A DNA stretch of 64,000 nucleotides from Streptomyces sp. AC512_CC834. Its GTDB lineage: Bacteria; Actinomycetota; Actinomycetes; Streptomycetales; Streptomycetaceae. A program made the translations under genes and the position numbers. The notes beneath the pieces were generated by a model. That model saw nothing but the letters and a program-made list of their open reading frames with translations. It was not told where the DNA came from and made no database searches. Positions within the stretch are counted from its first letter, which is position 1, and each line of letters starts with the position of its first letter. Shown piece after piece: positions 60,231 to 64,000 of this stretch. The DNA lies in the NCBI RefSeq assembly GCF_019049325.1, contig NZ_JAGMUO010000051.1:7259-71258 (forward strand). The letters run 5' to 3'.

Positions 60231-61523
60231 ATGTCAGTCGCCGGTCTGAGACGTGCCGGACGGGAGACCGTCTCCGGGCTCCCCCGCGAGTTCTGGTGGC
60301 TGTGGACCAGCACCCTGGTCAACCGGCTCGGTGCCTTCGTCGCCACCTTCATGGCGCTGTACCTGACCATCGACCGCGGCTACTCCGCCTCGTACGCCGG
60401 TCTGGTCGCCGCCCTGCACGGGCTCGGCGGGGTCGTGTCCTCGCTGGGCGCCGGGGTGATGACCGACCGGCTCGGGCGGCGGCCCACGCTGCTCGTCGCG
60501 CAGACCTCCACCGCGCTGTCGGTCGCGCTGCTCGGCTTCATGCGGGACCCAGTGGCCATCGCCGCCGTCGCGTTCCTGGTCGGCATGGCGAGCAACGCCT
60601 CCCGGCCGGCGGTGCAGGCGATGATGGCGGATATCGTGCGGCCCGAGGACCGTATCCGGGCGTTCTCGCTCAACTACTGGGCGATCAACCTCGGCTTCGC
60701 GATCTCCTCCATGGGGGCCGGGTTCATCGCCGAGTTCAGTTATCTCGCCGGGTTCATGATCGAGGCCGGGATGACGCTGATCTGCGCCGTCCTCGTCTTC
60801 GTGAAGCTGCCCGAGTCCCGGCCGGACGAGGACGCCTCCGGCGGGTCCGGCGCCGGGGACGCGACGCCCGTCTCGCTCGGGACCGTGCTGCGCGACGGGC
60901 GGTACATGGGTGTCGTCGGGCTGTCCTTCCTCATCGCGCTGATCTTTCAGCAGGCCTACGTGGGGCTGCCGGTGGCCATGGGCGAGGCCGGGTTCACGCC
61001 CGCCGACTTCGGCATGGCGATCGCCGTCAACGGTGTGCTGATCGTCGTGCTCCAGATTCCCGTCACGCGGTTCATCGAGCACCGCGATCCGCGGCTGCTG
61101 CTCGTCGGCTCGGCGCTGCTGGCCGGGTACGGCTTCGGGCTCACCGCCTTCGCCGGGTCGGTCGCGGTGTTCGCGCTGACCGTGTGCGTGTGGACGCTCG
61201 CCGAGATCGTCAACGCGCCGACCCAGACCGGGATCGTCGTCCGCCTCTCCCCCGTGCGCGGGCGCGGGCGCTACCAGGGCATGTACACGATGTCCTGGGC
61301 GGTCGCCTCCCTCGTCGCCCCGCTGATGTCCGGTTTCGTCATCGACCGCTGGGGCGCCGAGTGGTTGTGGGGCATCTGCGCGGTCGTCGGCACGGTGGCG
61401 GCGGCAGGGTACTGGGGGCTCATGCGGGGGCTGCCGACGGACGAGGCGGAGGACGAGGATGAGGTGGCCTCGGGCGCCTCCGGGACGCCCGCGCCCGCGA
61501 AGTCCAAGGTCAGCGCCGCCTGA
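60231..61523 (+). CDS. MFS transporter (MDR-type, 12 TM)
   Basis: A 430-aa membrane protein with about 12 helices. GVMTDRLGRRPTLLVAQTST is the loop 2-3 motif A, and NAPTQTGIVVRLSPVRGRGR a second conserved loop. Sequence style fits the MDR family of Streptomyces MFS exporters. The substrate is unknown. It is divergent from gpm and starts at ATG 60231. Confidence 0.9.
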   Translation: MSVAGLRRAGRETVSGLPREFWWLWTSTLVNRLGAFVATFMALYLTIDRGYSASYAGLVAALHGLGGVVSSLGAGVMTDRLGRRPTLLVAQTSTALSVALLGFMRDPVAIAAVAFLVGMASNASRPAVQAMMADIVRPEDRIRAFSLNYWAINLGFAISSMGAGFIAEFSYLAGFMIEAGMTLICAVLVFVKLPESRPDEDASGGSGAGDATPVSLGTVLRDGRYMGVVGLSFLIALIFQQAYVGLPVAMGEAGFTPADFGMAIAVNGVLIVVLQIPVTRFIEHRDPRLLLVGSALLAGYGFGLTAFAGSVAVFALTVCVWTLAEIVNAPTQTGIVVRLSPVRGRGRYQGMYTMSWAVASLVAPLMSGFVIDRWGAEWLWGICAVVGTVAAAGYWGLMRGLPTDEAEDEDEVASGASGTPAPAKSKVSAA

Positions 61524-61544
61524 CCTGCCGCCTCCGGCCTCGGC

Positions 61545-62003
61545 TCACGGGTGCATCCGCGCGCCCTTCAGCACCTTGTCCACCGCGTTCTTCGGGCCGT
61601 ACACCGCGAGGCCCACCAGGTCCAGCTCCGCCGTGGGCACCGCCCGTACGGCCGCCCGGTTGTCGCGGTCGTTGCCCGTGGCGAAGAGGTCGGAGGTGAA
61701 GAGGGCGCGGGGCAGGGCGCGGGACAGTACGCGCGCGTGGGCGGTCGTCAGCGTCTCCTTCGTGCCCTCGAAGACCAGCACCGGCTGCCGGAACATCGGC
61801 AGGTAGCCGACGGCGTCCGCGTCCTCGTACGGCTCCCCGATCACCTCGGGGAACTCCTTGCCCAGGCCGCTGACCAGGAAGGCCGTGACGTTGAGGCGCT
61901 GCCAGGTCTCCAGGTCCTCGCGCAGCAGTACGGCGATCTTGGTGTCGAAGCGGATGGGGGCCTCGGTCTCGGGAGCCTCGGGGGCTGCTTCGTGCGTGCT
62001 CAT
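61545..62003 (-). CDS. DUF2000 family protein
   Basis: A 152-aa protein: RFDTKIAVLLREDLETWQRL, NVTAFLVSGLGKEFPEVIGE and YLPMFRQPVLVFEGTKETLT match DUF2000, a small fold related to peptidyl-tRNA hydrolase 2-like proteins, of unknown function. It is divergent from an AraC gene 49 bp away that probably controls it. Confidence 0.85.
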   Translation of the reverse strand: MSTHEAAPEAPETEAPIRFDTKIAVLLREDLETWQRLNVTAFLVSGLGKEFPEVIGEPYEDADAVGYLPMFRQPVLVFEGTKETLTTAHARVLSRALPRALFTSDLFATGNDRDNRAAVRAVPTAELDLVGLAVYGPKNAVDKVLKGARMHP

Positions 62004-62052
62004 ACAGTGAGACTGCCGACCCGCACCCCGCCGCGTCTTGTACGTTTTTTGC

Positions 62053-62874
62053 ATGGCCGGCCGGCGGAGGGACCAGCGGAGCGTGTCCGCCTGGCGACCC
62101 CGCGTCCCGGGCGTCGTCGAGGTCTTCCACGCCCACTACACGCAGTACGCCTATCCGATGCACGTCCATGACGCGTGGACGCTGCTCATCGTCGACGACG
62201 GGGCCGTGCGGTACGACCTGGACCGGCACGAGCACGGTACGCCGCACGACACGGTGTCGCTGCTGCCGCCGCACGTGCCGCACAACGGCTCGCCCGCGAC
62301 CCCGGACGGCTTCCGCAAGCGCGTCCTGTACCTGGACGCCTCGCGGCTGGGCGACGAGCTGATCGGGCCGGCCGTCGACGCCCCCGACCTGCGTGATCCG
62401 GTGCTGCGGCGGCGGGTCGGGCAGCTTCACGCCGCGCTCGCGCTGCCCGGTGACGAGCTGGAGGCGGAGAGCCGGCTGACGCTGATCGGTGAGCGGCTGC
62501 ACGAGCATCTGCGGCCCGGGGACGACGACCCGAACGGCGTGCGCCGGGATCCCGTGCTCGCGCGGCGGCTGCGGGAGCTGCTCGACGAGCGGGTCGTCGC
62601 CGGGATCGGACTGGAGGAGGCGGCCGCGCTCGTGCCCGCCCATCCGGCCCATCTGGTACGGGCGTTCAGCGGCGCCTACGGCATCGCACCGCACCAGTAC
62701 CTGATGTCGCGGCGGGTCGACCGGGCGCGGCGGCTGCTGCTCGCCGGACACGCCCCGGCGGACGTGGCCGGCGCGACCGGTTTCTACGACCAGGCCCATC
62801 TGAACCGGCACTTCAAGCGGTTGGTGGGGGTCACGCCGGGGCGTTACCGCACCAGCGGCGGCACCGGATCCTGA
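62053..62874 (+). CDS. AraC family regulator with cupin sensor domain
   Basis: A 273-aa protein. The cupin part (20-110) shows YAYPMHVHDAWTLLIVDDGA and LLPPHVPHNGSPATPDGF with conserved His. Two HTHs (170-265) include LEEAAALVPAHPAHLVRAFS and ADVAGATGFYDQAHLNRHFK, then GVTPGRYR. It should sense a small ligand. The pairing with DUF2000 is a common actinobacterial arrangement. Confidence 0.92.
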   Translation: MAGRRRDQRSVSAWRPRVPGVVEVFHAHYTQYAYPMHVHDAWTLLIVDDGAVRYDLDRHEHGTPHDTVSLLPPHVPHNGSPATPDGFRKRVLYLDASRLGDELIGPAVDAPDLRDPVLRRRVGQLHAALALPGDELEAESRLTLIGERLHEHLRPGDDDPNGVRRDPVLARRLRELLDERVVAGIGLEEAAALVPAHPAHLVRAFSGAYGIAPHQYLMSRRVDRARRLLLAGHAPADVAGATGFYDQAHLNRHFKRLVGVTPGRYRTSGGTGS

Positions 62875-62880
62875 GGGCTC

Positions 62881-63393
62881 TCAGTCCCGGGCGTTCTCCG
62901 TGCGTTCGATCAGGTGCTGGAACGCCTGAAGGTTCCGCGTCGACTCGCCGCGCGCGGTCCGCCACTCGTACTCCTTGCGGATGGCGGACGCGAAGCCCAG
63001 CTCCAGCAGGGTGTTGAAGGCGCCGTCGGCTGCCTCGAGGACCTGGCCGAGGAGGCGGTCGATCTCGTCGGGAGTGACGGTGGCCAGGGGGAGTTTCGCG
63101 GTGACGTAGATGTCGCCGAGGCGGTCGACGGCGTAACCGACGCCGTAGAGCCTGAGGTTGCGCTCCAGCAGCCAGCGGTGGACGGCCGGTTCGTTCTCGT
63201 CGGGGTGGCGGACGACGAAGGCGTTGAGGGAGAGGGAGTGCCGGCCGAGGAGGAGGGAGACCGTCGTGGACAGCTTGCGGGTGCCGGGGAGCTTGACGAC
63301 GTAGTTGCCCGGCTCGGGGCTCTCCCACTCCAGTTCGGCGTCCTTGAGGGCGCTCTCGAGGACCTGTGCCGCCTTCTGTGGTGCCTCAGCCAT
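62881..63393 (-). CDS. YbjN domain protein
   Basis: A 170-aa protein: LEWESPEPGNYVVKLPGTRK, LLGRHSLSLNAFVVRHPDEN, VHRWLLERNLRLYGVGYAVD and PDEIDRLLGQVLEAADGAFN fit the YbjN/type III secretion chaperone-like fold. It is conserved after mshA in Streptomyces. Its start overlaps the mshA stop by 8 bp, so it is translationally coupled. Function unknown. Confidence 0.88.
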   Translation of the reverse strand: MAEAPQKAAQVLESALKDAELEWESPEPGNYVVKLPGTRKLSTTVSLLLGRHSLSLNAFVVRHPDENEPAVHRWLLERNLRLYGVGYAVDRLGDIYVTAKLPLATVTPDEIDRLLGQVLEAADGAFNTLLELGFASAIRKEYEWRTARGESTRNLQAFQHLIERTENARD

Positions 63394-64000
63394 GGTGCGA
63401 GCGTACGCGACGGCGGTGGGCCTGGATCGCGGCCGTGTAGACGTCGGCCGTGGTCGCGGCGGCGCTGTCCCAGCCGAAGGACTGGGCGTGCCGGGCGGCG
63501 GCGTCGCCCATGCGGGGCGTCAGCTCGGGGTTGTCGGCGAAATCGCGCAGCACGCGCGCGTACGCGGCGGGATCGTGGCCGTCGACGAGGCGGCCGGTGT
63601 GTCCGTCGCGCACGGCGACCGGGAGCCCGCCGACCGAGGCGGCGAGGACCGGCGTACCGGCCGCCTGGGCCTCTATGGCGACCAGGCCGAAGGACTCGCT
63701 GTAGGACGGCATGACCAGCACGGACGCGGCCCGGAACCAGTCGGCGAGCTGCTCCTGCCCGACGGGCGGGCGGAAGCGTACGACGTCGGCGATGCCGAGC
63801 CGCGCGGCGAGTTTCTGCAGGCCCTCCGGCTTGGCGAGGCCGCTGCCGCTGGGGCCGCCGACGACGGGGACGACGATGCGGGAGCGCAGCTCGGGACACT
63901 CGTCGAGGAGTACGGCGACGGCGCGCAGCAGGATGTCCGGGGCCTTGAGGGGCTGTATGCGGCCGGCGAAGAGCGGGATCAGCGCGTCCTGGGGCAGGCC
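63386..64000 (-). CDS. mshA: MshA, D-inositol-3-phosphate glycosyltransferase, 3' part
   Basis: The frame is open to the window edge, so the N-terminal domain is missing. The visible 204 residues are the C-terminal half of a GT-B fold: LIPLFAGRIQPLKAPDILLR, VVPVVGGPSGSGLAKPEGLQ, FRPPVGQEQLADWFRAASV and SYSESFGLVAIEAQAAGTPV with the conserved E-x7-E. They match actinobacterial MshA, the first step of mycothiol synthesis. Confidence 0.92.
   Translation of the reverse strand, partial: GLPQDALIPLFAGRIQPLKAPDILLRAVAVLLDECPELRSRIVVPVVGGPSGSGLAKPEGLQKLAARLGIADVVRFRPPVGQEQLADWFRAASVLVMPSYSESFGLVAIEAQAAGTPVLAASVGGLPVAVRDGHTGRLVDGHDPAAYARVLRDFADNPELTPRMGDAAARHAQSFGWDSAAATTADVYTAAIQAHRRRVRSHHG

Overview
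The window is high-GC actinobacterial DNA, almost certainly a Streptomyces chromosome. Codon use is strongly GC-biased and GTG starts are common. From about 21 kb rightward the gene order msiK, nucleotidyltransferase, DoxX protein, rlmB, cysS, ispF, ispD, carD, phoP/phoR, phoU ... gpm, MFS, YbjN, mshA matches the order I remember for the SCO4204-SCO4240 stretch of S. coelicolor (established knowledge, from memory).

Region 1 (1-16.1 kb) is one end of a modular type I polyketide synthase cluster, all on the minus strand. Three PKS genes are visible, the leftmost cut by the window edge. Every protein has an N-terminal docking helix, and the two complete ones also end in docking sequences, with no thioesterase. 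All ATs carry malonyl-type signatures. One module is KS-AT-KR-ACP; another carries a DH and a KR whose catalytic residues are both lost. Upstream sit three tailoring genes: an epoxidase-like flavoprotein, an SRPBCC cyclase-like protein and a luciferase-like monooxygenase. An orphan sensor kinase and a TrmB/LuxR-like regulator follow (16.6-19.2 kb). Several 11-17 bp tandem repeats sit exactly at gene ends here.

Region 2 (19.3-45.5 kb) is mostly conserved chromosome: a TAP-like lipoprotein peptidase, tRNA-Thr(TGT), msiK, isoprenoid enzymes, cysS, carD, and the phosphate regulon genes phoR-phoP divergent from phoU with a PHO-box-like direct repeat between them. A Cys-rich 51-aa peptide lies 0.7 kb upstream of a stand-alone LanC-like gene. 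Two TetR systems have clear palindromes.

Region 3 (45.5-51.2 kb) is accessory: a Phd-like antitoxin remnant, DUF6000, a VapBC pair whose PIN toxin has lost its first catalytic Asp, an S1-like protein, a lipoprotein, DUF6928, and a GntR regulator divergent from a chain of overlapping small ORFs ending in an RsbW-like ATPase.

Region 4 (51,236-59,314) is an integrated element of about 8.06 kb, bounded by a 20-bp direct repeat that is the 3' end of the phosphoglycerate mutase gene gpm. It encodes a YozE-like protein, a GntR regulator plus P-loop kinase, a sigma-factor-like protein, an HNH nuclease, a large P-loop ATPase (likely replication helicase), an excisionase and a tyrosine integrase. Two iteron arrays (AGCGTCCRC) lie about 5 kb apart, and a 0.8-kb noncoding stretch is full of perfect inverted repeats. 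I see no TraB/FtsK, RepSA or virion gene, so it is a minimal mobile or satellite-like element. It regenerates the gpm coding end and supplies a new terminator, while the probable original gpm terminator is stranded 8 kb away.

Region 5 (59.3-64 kb) returns to conserved chromosome: gpm, an MFS transporter, DUF2000 with a divergent AraC regulator, YbjN and the 3' part of mshA.
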